This document shows, in pieces, positions 48,254 through 56,577 of a stretch of 64,000 bases of DNA. The translations under genes and the position numbers were made by a program. Each line of letters starts with the position of its first letter. Position 1 is the stretch's first letter. The notes under the pieces were generated by a model. The model saw only the letters and a list, made by a program, of their open reading frames with translations. It did no database searches and was not told where the DNA came from. Source of the DNA: Bacillus sp. Y1 (GTDB lineage Bacteria > Bacillota > Bacilli > Bacillales > Cytobacillaceae); contig NZ_CP030028.1 of assembly GCF_003586445.1 (NCBI RefSeq), positions 3,858,501 through 3,922,500 of the forward strand. The letters are read 5' to 3'.

Positions 48254-49030
48254 TTATTGAACCGTATAGCCTGCGTCAATAACAACCGCTTGACCGGTAA
48301 TCCCTTTCGCCGCTTCACTGGACAGAAAAATCGCATAACTCGCAATCTCGTCAACAGTTAACAAGCGTTTTTGTGGGACGAGTGGGTAGAGAACGTCCTC
48401 GAGAACTCTTTCTAGCTCCACTCCTCTTGTCTTGGCTAGATCTGCTAACTGGTTACGTACCAGCGGAGTGTCTACATAACCTGGGCAAAGAGCGTTCACC
48501 GTAATCCCAGAGGTTGCTGCTTCCAGGGCTGTTACTTTCGTTAGCCCAATGACTCCATGCTTCGCGCTATTGTAAGCGGCTTTACCAGCGAACCCAACTA
48601 ACCCATTGATAGATGCCATATTAATGATTCGCCCGAAGCCCTGTTTTTTCATATGAGGCAACACATGCTTTGTTAACATGAACGGTGCCGTTAACATGAC
48701 TTTTATCAACAGCTCAAACCTTTCTGTAGGGAAATCCTCAATATATGATACATGTTGAAGTCCTGCATTATTGATTAACACATCAATTGATCCTAAATGA
48801 GAAATCACATGGTCAATCGCTGCAATAACTTCTTCTTCCTTTGTTACATCGCATTTGATTCCTATTGCCTCAAAACCTAACCCTCGAAGCTCGTTTGCTG
48901 AAGCGACAACCGCCTCTTCATTGACATCCGTTAAGATAATCTTTGCACCTTGCTCAGCAAACTTTCTACTAATCTCATACCCTATCCCCTGGGCTGCCCC
49001 CGTAACAAAAACAATCGATTGGTCCTTCAT
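48254..49030 (-). CDS. bdhA: 3-hydroxybutyrate dehydrogenase
   Basis: Oxidises D-3-hydroxybutyrate to acetoacetate with NAD+. The 258-aa short-chain dehydrogenase has TGAAQGIG (cofactor loop, about 10-17), NNAG, the catalytic Ser in NMASINGLVG and YNSAK (Tyr-x3-Lys), plus SSEAAKGITGQAVVIDAGYTVQ at the end. The sequence looks like the 3-hydroxybutyrate dehydrogenase branch (LQHVSYIEDFP after the NNAG). It is 13 bp downstream of the GntP permease gene and transcribed with it from the sigma-54 promoter. The assignment to 3-hydroxybutyrate rests on family resemblance and the adjacent permease. Confidence 0.9.
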   Translation of the reverse strand: MKDQSIVFVTGAAQGIGYEISRKFAEQGAKIILTDVNEEAVVASANELRGLGFEAIGIKCDVTKEEEVIAAIDHVISHLGSIDVLINNAGLQHVSYIEDFPTERFELLIKVMLTAPFMLTKHVLPHMKKQGFGRIINMASINGLVGFAGKAAYNSAKHGVIGLTKVTALEAATSGITVNALCPGYVDTPLVRNQLADLAKTRGVELERVLEDVLYPLVPQKRLLTVDEIASYAIFLSSEAAKGITGQAVVIDAGYTVQ

Positions 49031-49043
49031 AAGAAACTCCTTT

Positions 49044-50363
49044 CTAAATTCCTACACCTAAAGAGAACAAAATAATCGCCAGAATCACACCTAGTGCAGG
49101 TACGATGACGGTTACTGCACCAACTGGATTGTATGCATCCTTATGACTTTCTCCACAAATGGCCCGAACAGTGGTGACCACATATCCGTTATGCGGGAGA
49201 GAGTCCAATGCTCCAGATGAAATAGCCACGACTCTGTGGAGCGCTTCCGGATTGACTCCCATATCCATGTAGTGAGGCGCAAGTAATGGCAATGCAATCG
49301 CTTGACCACCAGAGGCTGAACCTGTCATACCAGCAATGACACTAACTGCTATCGCACCTCCAATAAGAGGGCTTCCCGGAATGCTCGTCATAAAGTCAAC
49401 AGCCACTCCAAATGCAGGAACTGCCTTCGCTACACCACCAAATCCAACAACAGCAGCTGTATTTCCTATGGCAATTAACGCTCCAAGAGTTCCTTCTGAA
49501 ACAGCACTCCAAAAGTTTTTAAAATATTTACGGTTAAGGGCATACGTCGTGATAACACCGCCCAAAAGTGCAATGATAAGTGCCGATTGCTTTAAGGAAT
49601 CATGGAAAATAAATGAAATCGCAAGAACCACGACTAACGGCAAAATACCCATTAAAGGATTTGGTAGTTCTCTTTCTTCATTGACCGGATCACCATCTCG
49701 TTCAACAAAGCGCTCCCCTTTTTCTACCGCTTTTGAAATCATGCGCTTTAGCCACCAATAACCAAAAATCATCATAAATACTGCAACAATTAAGCTAACT
49801 TCCCATCCCGCATAAGGAGAAGTATTCAAATAATCGATTGGAATCCAGTTTTGAATTTCAGGTGAGCCAGCAGAGGTCATCGTAAAGGTAACCGATCCGA
49901 AGGCTAATGCTGCAGGTATGAAACGTCGTGGTAAGTTCGCTTGTTTAAACAAACTAAGTGCCATCGGATAGACAGAAAAGGCCACAACGAACAAACTGAC
50001 TCCTCCATACGTTAACACCGCACAGGCAGCAACAATGGCAAGAATGGCATACTTCATTCCAAGCTTCTCAACAATCAACCTAGAAACTGAATCAGCTGCA
50101 CCGCTATCTTCCATAACCTTTCCAAAGATAGCCCCTAAAAGGAACATTAAATACCATGCCGTAACAAAGCTAGAAAAACCAGACATATAGTTTCCAACAA
50201 GGTTCGCTTCCCCTTCTGCTACAAGTTGTGGAAACAATGGCATTCCATTCAGAACAGCAACAAACAATGCTGATAATGGACCTGCGACAAGTAAATTCAT
50301 TCCTCGCATCGTTAAGAAAATTAATAAGGCCAAACCCCCAATTAAACCAATCATACTTAGCAT
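49044..50363 (-). CDS. GntP-family permease, probable 3-hydroxybutyrate transporter
   Basis: The 439-aa protein has about 12 membrane segments and the GntP/citrate-anion family features, including VAVFSVYPMAL-like VVAFSVYPMALSLFKQ and SGALDSLPHNGYVVTTV near the C-terminus. The start ATG follows AAGGGGGAAA. It is the first gene of a two-gene operon with bdhA. The operon sits behind a -24/-12 promoter with the activator gene upstream. The substrate is inferred from the partner gene; gluconate and other carboxylates are also imported by this family. Confidence 0.87.
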   Translation of the reverse strand: MLSMIGLIGGLALLIFLTMRGMNLLVAGPLSALFVAVLNGMPLFPQLVAEGEANLVGNYMSGFSSFVTAWYLMFLLGAIFGKVMEDSGAADSVSRLIVEKLGMKYAILAIVAACAVLTYGGVSLFVVAFSVYPMALSLFKQANLPRRFIPAALAFGSVTFTMTSAGSPEIQNWIPIDYLNTSPYAGWEVSLIVAVFMMIFGYWWLKRMISKAVEKGERFVERDGDPVNEERELPNPLMGILPLVVVLAISFIFHDSLKQSALIIALLGGVITTYALNRKYFKNFWSAVSEGTLGALIAIGNTAAVVGFGGVAKAVPAFGVAVDFMTSIPGSPLIGGAIAVSVIAGMTGSASGGQAIALPLLAPHYMDMGVNPEALHRVVAISSGALDSLPHNGYVVTTVRAICGESHKDAYNPVGAVTVIVPALGVILAIILFSLGVGI

Positions 50364-50392
50364 CTTATTTCCCCCTTTGTTGTCAAACTAAA

Positions 50393-50408
50393 TTGCAAGC
50401 GGTTACAT
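50393..50408. promoter_or_regulatory. CcpA operator (cre) upstream of permease-bdhA
   Basis: TTGCAAGCGGTTACAT matches WTGNAANCGNWWNCAW at all positions. It lies between the sigma-54 promoter and the permease start, where bound CcpA would block elongation (a roadblock). Confidence 0.75.
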
Positions 50409-50441
50409 TTTTCTTTTACATCCTCCTTTCCCTTTTATTTA

Positions 50442-50457
50442 TGCAAGGATCGTGCCA
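50442..50457 (-). promoter_or_regulatory. Sigma-54 (-24/-12) promoter of permease-bdhA
   Basis: Minus strand TGGCAC-GATCC-TTGCA is a full match to the consensus TGGCAC-N5-TTGCW. It lies 79 bp before the permease ATG. The upstream gene encodes a sigma-54 activator. Confidence 0.93.
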
Positions 50458-50511
50458 AACTGTTAATCCTTATTGTGATGTGATTTTTATGACTATTTGT
50501 TGAACATTCAT

Positions 50512-50525
50512 TCCGGATTTCCGGA
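50512..50525. promoter_or_regulatory. Activator site UAS1
   Basis: TCCGGATTTCCGGA has perfect 6-bp inverted arms around TT, about 55 bp upstream of the -24 element. It shares the pattern TCCRGA-WW-TCYGGA with UAS2 and UAS3. Confidence 0.7.
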
Positions 50526-50624
50526 CTGAACAGTCTATTAGATCTCAAAAATCATAGAATAGATTTCCCAAAAAAACATGTCCTTTCCCTGAATGGGTTT
50601 AATAAAATCATAGACAGAAAGAAG

Positions 50625-50638
50625 TCCAGAAATCTGGA
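50625..50638. promoter_or_regulatory. Activator site UAS2
   Basis: TCCAGAAATCTGGA has perfect 6-bp arms around AA. Its centre is exactly 20 bp from that of UAS3, two helical turns, so two dimers could bind the same face. Confidence 0.78.
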
Positions 50639-50644
50639 ACATAT

Positions 50645-50658
50645 TCCGGATTTCTGGA
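50645..50658. promoter_or_regulatory. Activator site UAS3
   Basis: TCCGGATTTCTGGA abuts the stop codon of the activator gene (stop at 50659-50661). Together with UAS2 it lies about 170-205 bp upstream of the -24 element, a typical enhancer distance. Confidence 0.78.
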
Positions 50659-52020
50659 CTACTCAAGCCCATATTTTTTTAATTTATCATACATAGTTGA
50701 TTTACTAATTCCTAGTGCTTTAGCTGCCAAAAGTTTATCATGATTATACTTTACTAAGCTTTGCTGAAGAACTCTTCGCTCGGTTTCGTCCATTATTTCC
50801 TTTAGCTTCCTTTTTCCAAGTGGGTAAACAGACGAGTCATGAATATAATCCGGTAAGGACTCCACTGTGATAATTTCTCCATTTGATAAGTGAATGGCCG
50901 CCTCCATCACATTTTCTAGCTCACGGATATTTCCTGGCCAACTATACGTTTGAAGCAATTCAGAGACTTCTTCACTCACTCCATGTATTCTTTTCCCACT
51001 TTTTCTTGTAATCTTATTAATAAAGTAATCTAGTAAGATAGGGATATCTTCCATTCTTTCACGTAATGAGGGGACTTGAAAGGGAACGACATTAATCCGA
51101 TAAAAAAGATCTTCCCGAAATCGTTTTTCCTCCATCATTTTTTCTAAAGGACGGTTAGTCGCAGCAATAATCCGAACATCTACATTCATTGGCTTTAGTG
51201 CCCCAACACTTTCAATTTCTCCTTCCTGAAGTGCACGCAGCAACTTCACCTGCATATTTAATGGCATGTCGCCCACTTCGTCTAAGAAGAGAGTTCCTCC
51301 ATCCGCTAGATGAAACTTTCCTTTTTTTCCACCTTTCTTTGCCCCTGTAAACGCACCCTCCTCATAACCAAAAAGTTCAGATTCTAATAGATGCTCTGGG
51401 ATGGCTGCACAATTTATCTTAACGAATGGCTGATGACTTCGATTGCTTAGCTGATGAATGCTGTGCGCAAAAAGCTCTTTTCCCGTACCGCTTTCTCCCC
51501 GAATTAGTATCGATATATCACTCGCTGCAATCATCTTGACCTTTTCTTTTAAGCTGACAATTTGTTTTGAAGTCCCTAGAATATCCTCTAATGAGTATTT
51601 CACACTTCGATCAAGATCTTGTATGTAACTTTGCATCTTTGAAAGCAAGCTCTTTACATGTGAGTTCATCTTCATCCATTCTTGTGTATCTCGAAAAAAA
51701 ACGGTTCCAAATGCCCCAATTACTTCCCCTTTTGAAAAAATAGGAATACGATTCGCAATCATATAATTGCCTTTAATATACTGGAGATCTGCAATTTCTT
51801 CCTTTCCTGTGCTCGCTACAATATGCATTCTTGAATTCTCTATTACCTTTGAAACATGAACCCCAATTACTTCATCTCTCTTCACGTCAAGAAACTCACA
51901 ATAATTTTTATTTATATAAGTGATTAAGCCTTCCCTATCAACAACAACTAGCCACTCAAATGCATTTTCAACAATTGTTTCAATCGTATCCACTGAAAGC
52001 TTTGACAAGGCATGAATCAT
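50659..52020 (-). CDS. Sigma-54-dependent transcriptional activator (PAS, AAA+, Fis)
   Basis: The 453-aa bacterial enhancer-binding protein has a PAS-type sensor (about 10-110: VENAFEWLVVVDREGLITYIN), an AAA+ domain with Walker A GESGTGKE (175-182), the sigma-54 contact motif GAFTGA (222-227) and GGTLFLDEVGDMP, and a C-terminal Fis-type helix-turn-helix ending LAAKALGISKSTMYDKLKKYG. It lies immediately upstream of the -24/-12 operon and its UAS palindromes, so it is the likely activator of the permease and bdhA. The PAS ligand is unknown; a 3-hydroxybutyrate-related signal is plausible. Confidence 0.94.
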   Translation of the reverse strand: MIHALSKLSVDTIETIVENAFEWLVVVDREGLITYINKNYCEFLDVKRDEVIGVHVSKVIENSRMHIVASTGKEEIADLQYIKGNYMIANRIPIFSKGEVIGAFGTVFFRDTQEWMKMNSHVKSLLSKMQSYIQDLDRSVKYSLEDILGTSKQIVSLKEKVKMIAASDISILIRGESGTGKELFAHSIHQLSNRSHQPFVKINCAAIPEHLLESELFGYEEGAFTGAKKGGKKGKFHLADGGTLFLDEVGDMPLNMQVKLLRALQEGEIESVGALKPMNVDVRIIAATNRPLEKMMEEKRFREDLFYRINVVPFQVPSLRERMEDIPILLDYFINKITRKSGKRIHGVSEEVSELLQTYSWPGNIRELENVMEAAIHLSNGEIITVESLPDYIHDSSVYPLGKRKLKEIMDETERRVLQQSLVKYNHDKLLAAKALGISKSTMYDKLKKYGLE

Positions 52021-52174
52021 TAGATGGCTCCTCCCGCTTTTTATTCCATTATCATATTTTTCAGATAATGGTGTAAAGCAAAAAAAACTGATCGATTATC
52101 TCAATCAGTTCCGATTCCCAACAAAAATTATCGAGACCACTCTCGATTCCTTTTATTTTGTTGCTCTTAAGCCT
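52021..52174. other. Non-coding region upstream of activator gene
   Basis: Contains a hairpin-forming AACTGATCGATTATCTCAATCAGTT segment split by a short loop near 52087-52112 and AT-rich sequence that probably holds the activator promoter. No gene is seen between the activator start and the tandem array. Confidence 0.4.
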
Positions 52175-52500
52175 AATGAAGTTCATTTCCGTTGAAAGGA
52201 GAGCACCTTTTGATGTTCATAACCCCAATGAAATTCGTTTCCGTTGAAAGGAGAGCATCTTTTGATGTTCATAACCCCAATGAAATTCGTTTCCGTTGAA
52301 AGGAGAGCATCTTTTGATGTTCATAACCCCAATGAAATTCGTTTCCGTTGAAAGGAGAGCATCTTTTGATGTTCATAACCCCAATGAAATTCGTTTCCGT
52401 TGAAAGGAGAGCATCTTTTGATGTTCATAACCCCGATGAGGTTCATATCCGTTAAAATCGAAGCACCTTTTTGTCCTTCAGCACCCAATGAAGGGCGTTT
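52175..52500. repeat. 52-bp tandem repeat array
   Basis: Six direct copies of a 52-bp unit plus a 14-bp start of a seventh. The four inner copies (52227-52278, 52279-52330, 52331-52382, 52383-52434) are identical; the first (52175-52226) and sixth (52435-52486) are diverged. Each unit holds a small hairpin (AGCATC-TTTT-GATGTT) and an AAAGGAG block. There are no spacers, so this is not a CRISPR array. The array lies between a lipoprotein gene end and the activator start, in no supported gene; a unit of 52 is not a multiple of 3. Confidence 0.95.
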
Positions 52501-52621
52501 TAATTATTGCTTCGCTGATTTGATCGGAGGGATATGACTCCTCGAAAATGCATAGGCATTTCCTTCGTGCAACGTTGACGTCAGGACGTTAATTCAAAGT
52601 CACCCGGGAATAACAGAGTGA

Positions 52622-53341
52622 CTACTCCTCTTTAATCTCAAACTCCCCAATTCCTAGATCCGCATTCACCGTTATTGTGACGTCACTTTTGCCAAGCTTG
52701 TCATTTACGTAGACTCCATCTCCCTCTAACGATAATCCTTCCACTGATCTTACTCCTAAACCTTTTTCCGAAATAACCTTTACCCCAACATCTTTAGGTA
52801 AAATCAATGTTGTTACTCCTACCCCCATATCCATATTTACATCAAAACTATTGTTCCAGTCTCCGCTTAAATCAACAGTAAGATCTCCAACACCGGCGTT
52901 AATTTGAAGGTCTTGAAGCTTTAATCCTGATAAGTTCAATGTACTAGCGGAAGCACCAGAGTTCACAATCAATTCCATTGGAACTTTATTCGTTGCCTGT
53001 AGATTCCATTCATTTTTTAGGCCGCCTTTATTTACATTGATATCTTCGCTCTTTGATTGGTCAATAGTTATTTCCCCTGTATCTCCGGTTAATTTATAGG
53101 TAACCTCAGGCTCTAACTCTTTATTGTTGTACTTCGCCACTCCAGTTACCCACTCCTTTGTTCCTTGTTCCAATGTTAATTCTCCCGCTCCCATGTTTAC
53201 CTCAAGCTCTAGCTCTTCTGCTTTATCACTTTCAACCAATAGACTTTTTTCATATGCATCATTCCCGACTTCCAAGATATTGCACCCTGCAAGCATAAGT
53301 GCTCCCGTAGCTATCACAACTCCATATATTAATTTTTTCAT
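52622..53341 (-). CDS. Toast-rack/DUF4097-like lipoprotein
   Basis: The 239-aa protein has a type II signal peptide (MKKLIYGVVIATGALMLAGC; lipobox LAGC, Cys20) followed by beta-helix-like repeats with alternating acidic and Gly-rich turns (MGAGELTLEQG, INAGVGDLTVDLSG, MDMGVGVTTLILP, ADLGIGEFEI). This is the pattern of toast-rack/LiaF-C-like domains. It is predicted to be anchored outside the membrane. The start follows AAGGAGGAAG. Role unknown; related domains occur in cell-envelope stress proteins. Confidence 0.83.
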   Translation of the reverse strand: MKKLIYGVVIATGALMLAGCNILEVGNDAYEKSLLVESDKAEELELEVNMGAGELTLEQGTKEWVTGVAKYNNKELEPEVTYKLTGDTGEITIDQSKSEDINVNKGGLKNEWNLQATNKVPMELIVNSGASASTLNLSGLKLQDLQINAGVGDLTVDLSGDWNNSFDVNMDMGVGVTTLILPKDVGVKVISEKGLGVRSVEGLSLEGDGVYVNDKLGKSDVTITVNADLGIGEFEIKEE

Positions 53342-53482
53342 TTTTCTTCCTCCTTGAATTCTATACCTTGATTATAGAAGGACTTTGAAAAAAAGTAGCG
53401 AGGCGCAAGCTTTAACTTCTCCTCGGACTTCAGACTTAGAAACATCTGAGTAAAATAAAAGATAGTTAAGACAGTGTGGTTG

Positions 53483-53510
53483 GATTTCCGCTGCGCCTGG
53501 AGCGGAAATC
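53483..53510. repeat. Remnant of family-B repeat (termini only)
   Basis: GATTTCCGCT, an 8-nt spacer and AGCGGAAATC form a perfect 10-bp inverted repeat. These equal the outer ends of the family-B elements near 25.2 and 25.7 kb, as if the middle had been deleted. Confidence 0.65.
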
Positions 53511-53542
53511 AACCTCTTTTTCCTGCAATTCGTATTGAAAAA

Positions 53543-53582
53543 TGAAAAAAATCCCGAGAGAGTTGCTCTCGAGACCTTTTGT
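53543..53582 (-). terminator. Terminator after MFS gene
   Basis: A CGAGAG/CTCTCG stem with extra pairs around it, with an A run at 53544-53550 that reads as U on the minus strand. Confidence 0.75.
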
Positions 53583-53610
53583 TTAAATTCTGAAAATATT
53601 CAGTTCAAAG

Positions 53611-54810
53611 CTAGTTCATTACGCTTGTTTGTATTGCCTCAGTTCTGGTTTGAAGATTTCGATCATATATGAATGTGGTTACAATGGAGATCACAAATAA
53701 TGTGATTAAGATTAACAACATCATCTGATGTCCATAAAAGTCTACGAGTATTCCTCCCAATAGTGGACCAATCATTCTGCCACCTGTTGCCGTACTATTG
53801 ACGATTCCCTGATAAAATCCTTCTCTTCCCTTAGGAGCTAACTTATCAGCAATGGTTGGTACCGCCGGCCAGACAAGCATTTCACCAATCGTTAGAATGA
53901 CCATTGCTGTTAGGAATCCAGAAAATTCATTTGCTACAGAAGCAACGACAAATGAAAGAATAAATATAAGAATACCTGTGATAATTTGCCCTTTTATTTG
54001 ATGAGCAAATGGTTTCAACAATTTATTAATGATGGGCTGAGCAACAACAATCAACGCACCGTTTATGGTCCATAAAACACTGTATTGCTTTAATGAAATC
54101 CCAAGCTCCTGTGTGTGTGAAGCAATGGTAGACTGCCACTGTACATAACCAACCCAGCATAACAAATACCCGATACATAAAATCAAAAGTGCATATAGCT
54201 TTGCATGACTTTTCACTGAAATAGATTGTTCTAAAATATTAGTCTGCTTACCACCACTATTACTTGATTGTATTCCACGATAACCAAACACAGCTATGAA
54301 TAAAAAGAGAATATACATTAGTGTATTGGCGACAAAAATCCACTGAAAGGAATACGATGCAACAAGACCGCCAAGAGCAGCCCCAATAGCTACCCCTAAA
54401 TTTTGGGCAACATAAATAGCATTAAATGCACTTCTTCCTCCTTCCTTCCATACGGTTCCTGCCATTGCGTACATAGAAGGAAAAACGATTCCAGAACCAA
54501 AACCAATGATCGTTAAAAAGACAACATACATGGGCCACCCATGCCAAAAGGTAAGGCCTATAAGTGCGGCCACAGTAATTCCGATGCCAAGTAAAATGGC
54601 TTTATAACCACCAATTTTATCAAACAAAGCTCCACCAAATAAATTACCCGCTACACTTGCACCAGCGTTTAACATAAGAACAAACCCAGCCACCGTCAAT
54701 GATTTCCCTAAGTGCTCATGGATGTAAATCGTGTTTAAAGGCCATAAAAAAGAAGAGCCGGTCACATTCACCGCCATCCCTATAATTAGTAACCATAGAG
54801 CTCTAGGCAT
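53611..54810 (-). CDS. yttB: MFS transporter (YttB-like)
   Basis: The 399-aa protein has about 12 membrane helices and the MFS motif A-like GGALFDKIGGYKAIL between helices 2 and 3. It resembles the drug-efflux branch represented by YttB. The start at the ATG at 54808-54810 follows AAAGGGG; 28 upstream codons are open but do not look like protein. Substrate unknown. It is transcribed away from the small genes to its right. Confidence 0.85.
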   Translation of the reverse strand: MPRALWLLIIGMAVNVTGSSFLWPLNTIYIHEHLGKSLTVAGFVLMLNAGASVAGNLFGGALFDKIGGYKAILLGIGITVAALIGLTFWHGWPMYVVFLTIIGFGSGIVFPSMYAMAGTVWKEGGRSAFNAIYVAQNLGVAIGAALGGLVASYSFQWIFVANTLMYILFLFIAVFGYRGIQSSNSGGKQTNILEQSISVKSHAKLYALLILCIGYLLCWVGYVQWQSTIASHTQELGISLKQYSVLWTINGALIVVAQPIINKLLKPFAHQIKGQIITGILIFILSFVVASVANEFSGFLTAMVILTIGEMLVWPAVPTIADKLAPKGREGFYQGIVNSTATGGRMIGPLLGGILVDFYGHQMMLLILITLFVISIVTTFIYDRNLQTRTEAIQTSVMN

Positions 54811-54943
54811 GAAAAAACGCCCCTTTTCTTTGTTAGAAGTATTTACAATTTCGAGTCTAGAAATAATTTTAGTTGGTTCGTAAGGAAACATCAATCATTT
54901 TCTATTGACAAAAAGAGAGTAAAAATATTCAATCAATTCTTAC

Positions 54944-54980
54944 AAAAAATAAGAGTCCCAACGACTGTGGGACTCTTACC
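54944..54980 (-). terminator. Terminator after the 59-aa gene
   Basis: A perfect 10-bp stem AAGAGTCCCA/TGGGACTCTT with a 7-nt loop and an A-rich flank on the left, directly after the small gene. Confidence 0.85.
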
Positions 54981-54983
54981 TTA

Positions 54984-55163
54984 TTAAGAGCTTTGCTCTG
55001 GTTCTGGATGAAATTTAGATTTCACAGGCTGGCCGCCTCTGTTTTCATACTTCTTTTTTGATGCTTTTACCTGATCGAAATCAGATCCAAGCTCTACGTC
55101 TTGATTGTTGATTCCGTTTCTTGTTTTTTGTTCAGGGTTGTTTTGTTTTGAACGCTTTTTCAT
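54984..55163 (-). CDS. Small hydrophilic protein, 59 aa
   Basis: Reading frame MKKRSKQNNPEQKTRNGINN then DVELGSDFDQVKASKKKYENRGG and PVKSKFHPEPEQSS; start ATG at 55161-55163 preceded by GGGGAGAAGG, stop at 54984. The protein is very polar, rich in Lys, Gln and Asn, with no membrane segment, resembling small spore or stress proteins of Bacillus, but I cannot name the family. It lies 9 bp downstream of ytzC and is followed at once by a terminator, which supports a real gene. Confidence 0.75.
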   Translation of the reverse strand: MKKRSKQNNPEQKTRNGINNQDVELGSDFDQVKASKKKYENRGGQPVKSKFHPEPEQSS

Positions 55164-55172
55164 CCTTCTCCC

Positions 55173-55436
55173 CTATCGATCAAGTAACGTCATTTGGTTT
55201 TGGAGCTGCTGAATTTGCAGCCTCATACGGTGTAAATCTTCTCGTTGTACCTCATTTGCACTTAATGCCATTTTTGCGACATCATTGTATGCATCCTCAA
55301 GCTCTCTCATAGCAATATCAAGGTTCTCATCGTTATAATGATCCTGTTTACTGCTTACGATATACTGCGTCTCTGCATTTCGTAGAACCGCATTACATTT
55401 CTCAAAGAGGTTATTCATGGATTCATGAGTTGCCAT
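55173..55436 (-). CDS. ytzC: YtzC family small protein
   Basis: The 87-aa helical protein contains YIVSSKQDHYNDENLDIAMR and QREDLHRMRLQIQQLQNQMT, typical of YtzC. The start is the ATG at 55434-55436 after GGGGGGC; 20 upstream codons are not part of the family. It is probably co-transcribed with the 59-aa gene downstream. Function unknown. Confidence 0.82.
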   Translation of the reverse strand: MATHESMNNLFEKCNAVLRNAETQYIVSSKQDHYNDENLDIAMRELEDAYNDVAKMALSANEVQREDLHRMRLQIQQLQNQMTLLDR

Positions 55437-55614
55437 TCTTAAAGCCCCCCTATTCTTCTGACAAGAAGCAATATGCTTCATATGTAGTTTGTGCAAATAC
55501 CCCTTTTCTTACAACTTCTCTCTAGTGGCAGAACTCACCAATCATTTATTCAGTTGGTTGTCCACCCTTTTTCTGATAAAATGAGAATACTTTGATTGTA
55601 AGGAGATTACGTAG

Positions 55615-56577
55615 GTGAGTAAGTTACATCCTTTTTTATATGCATCAGATAATAAGCGATATCATACATGGAATTACCACTTAAGAAAAACCTTTGGACA
55701 TAAAGTTTTTAAAGTAGCACTTGATGGAGGCTTTGATTGTCCAAACCGAGACGGCACTGTTGCTTATGGGGGCTGTACCTTTTGTAGCGCAGCAGGCTCA
55801 GGAGACTTCGCAGGAAATAGAGTAGATGATTTAATGACACAGTTCCAACATATAAAAGAGAAAATGCACTCAAAATGGAAAGATGGCAAGTATATGGCTT
55901 ATTTTCAAGCCTATACGAACACACATGGGCCAATTGAGGAATTAAAAGAAAAATTCGAAAGTGTCCTTTCACAAGAAGGCGTTGTAGGTATATCTATAGC
56001 TACAAGACCTGATTGTCTACCTGACGAAGTGGTTGAGTATTTAGCAGAACTCAATAAGAGAACCTACTTATGGGTAGAGTTAGGTCTTCAAACCGTTCAT
56101 GAACGAACAGCATTATTGATAAATAGAGCTCATGATTACCAATGTTACGTGGAGGGAGTAAACAAGCTTCGCAAGCATAATATTCGAATTTGCTCACATA
56201 TTATTAATGGGTTGCCACTTGAGTCATATGACATGATGATGACAACTGCAAAAGAAGTGGCAAAGCTGGACGTACAAGGAATTAAGATTCATTTATTACA
56301 CCTTTTAAAGGGAACACCTATGGTAAAGCAATATGAAAAGGGAATGCTTGAGTTTCTTCCTTTTGAAAACTACGTAAGCTTAGTATGTGACCAATTAGAA
56401 ATTTTACCACCTGAAATGATTGTCCATCGAATTACGGGGGATGGACCGATTGATTTAATGATTGGACCCATGTGGAGCGTGAATAAATGGGAAGTATTAA
56501 ATGCGATTGACGCTGAACTCAAAAGACGAGACAGCTGGCAAGGGAAGTTCTATCGTGTGGAGGCCACCAGCTTATGA
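55615..56577 (+). CDS. ytqA: Radical SAM protein YtqA (TIGR01212 type)
   Basis: The 320-aa radical SAM enzyme has the family cysteine pattern in GGFDCPNRDGTVAYGGCTFC (C-x12-C-x2-C) that binds a 4Fe-4S cluster. SIATRPDCLPDEVV and LWVELGLQTVHERT follow, with the C-terminal VHRITGDGPIDLMIGPMWS. In B. subtilis YtqA works with YtqB in tRNA thiomethyl/hypermodification. The start is the GTG at 55615, 9 nt after AAGGAG. It overlaps ytqB by 4 bp (ATGA). Confidence 0.92.
   Translation: MSKLHPFLYASDNKRYHTWNYHLRKTFGHKVFKVALDGGFDCPNRDGTVAYGGCTFCSAAGSGDFAGNRVDDLMTQFQHIKEKMHSKWKDGKYMAYFQAYTNTHGPIEELKEKFESVLSQEGVVGISIATRPDCLPDEVVEYLAELNKRTYLWVELGLQTVHERTALLINRAHDYQCYVEGVNKLRKHNIRICSHIINGLPLESYDMMMTTAKEVAKLDVQGIKIHLLHLLKGTPMVKQYEKGMLEFLPFENYVSLVCDQLEILPPEMIVHRITGDGPIDLMIGPMWSVNKWEVLNAIDAELKRRDSWQGKFYRVEATSL

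Noticed and set aside
52175..52500. Possible CRISPR array
   Set aside because: The copies are directly adjacent with no variable spacers and no cas genes nearby; it is a plain tandem repeat.
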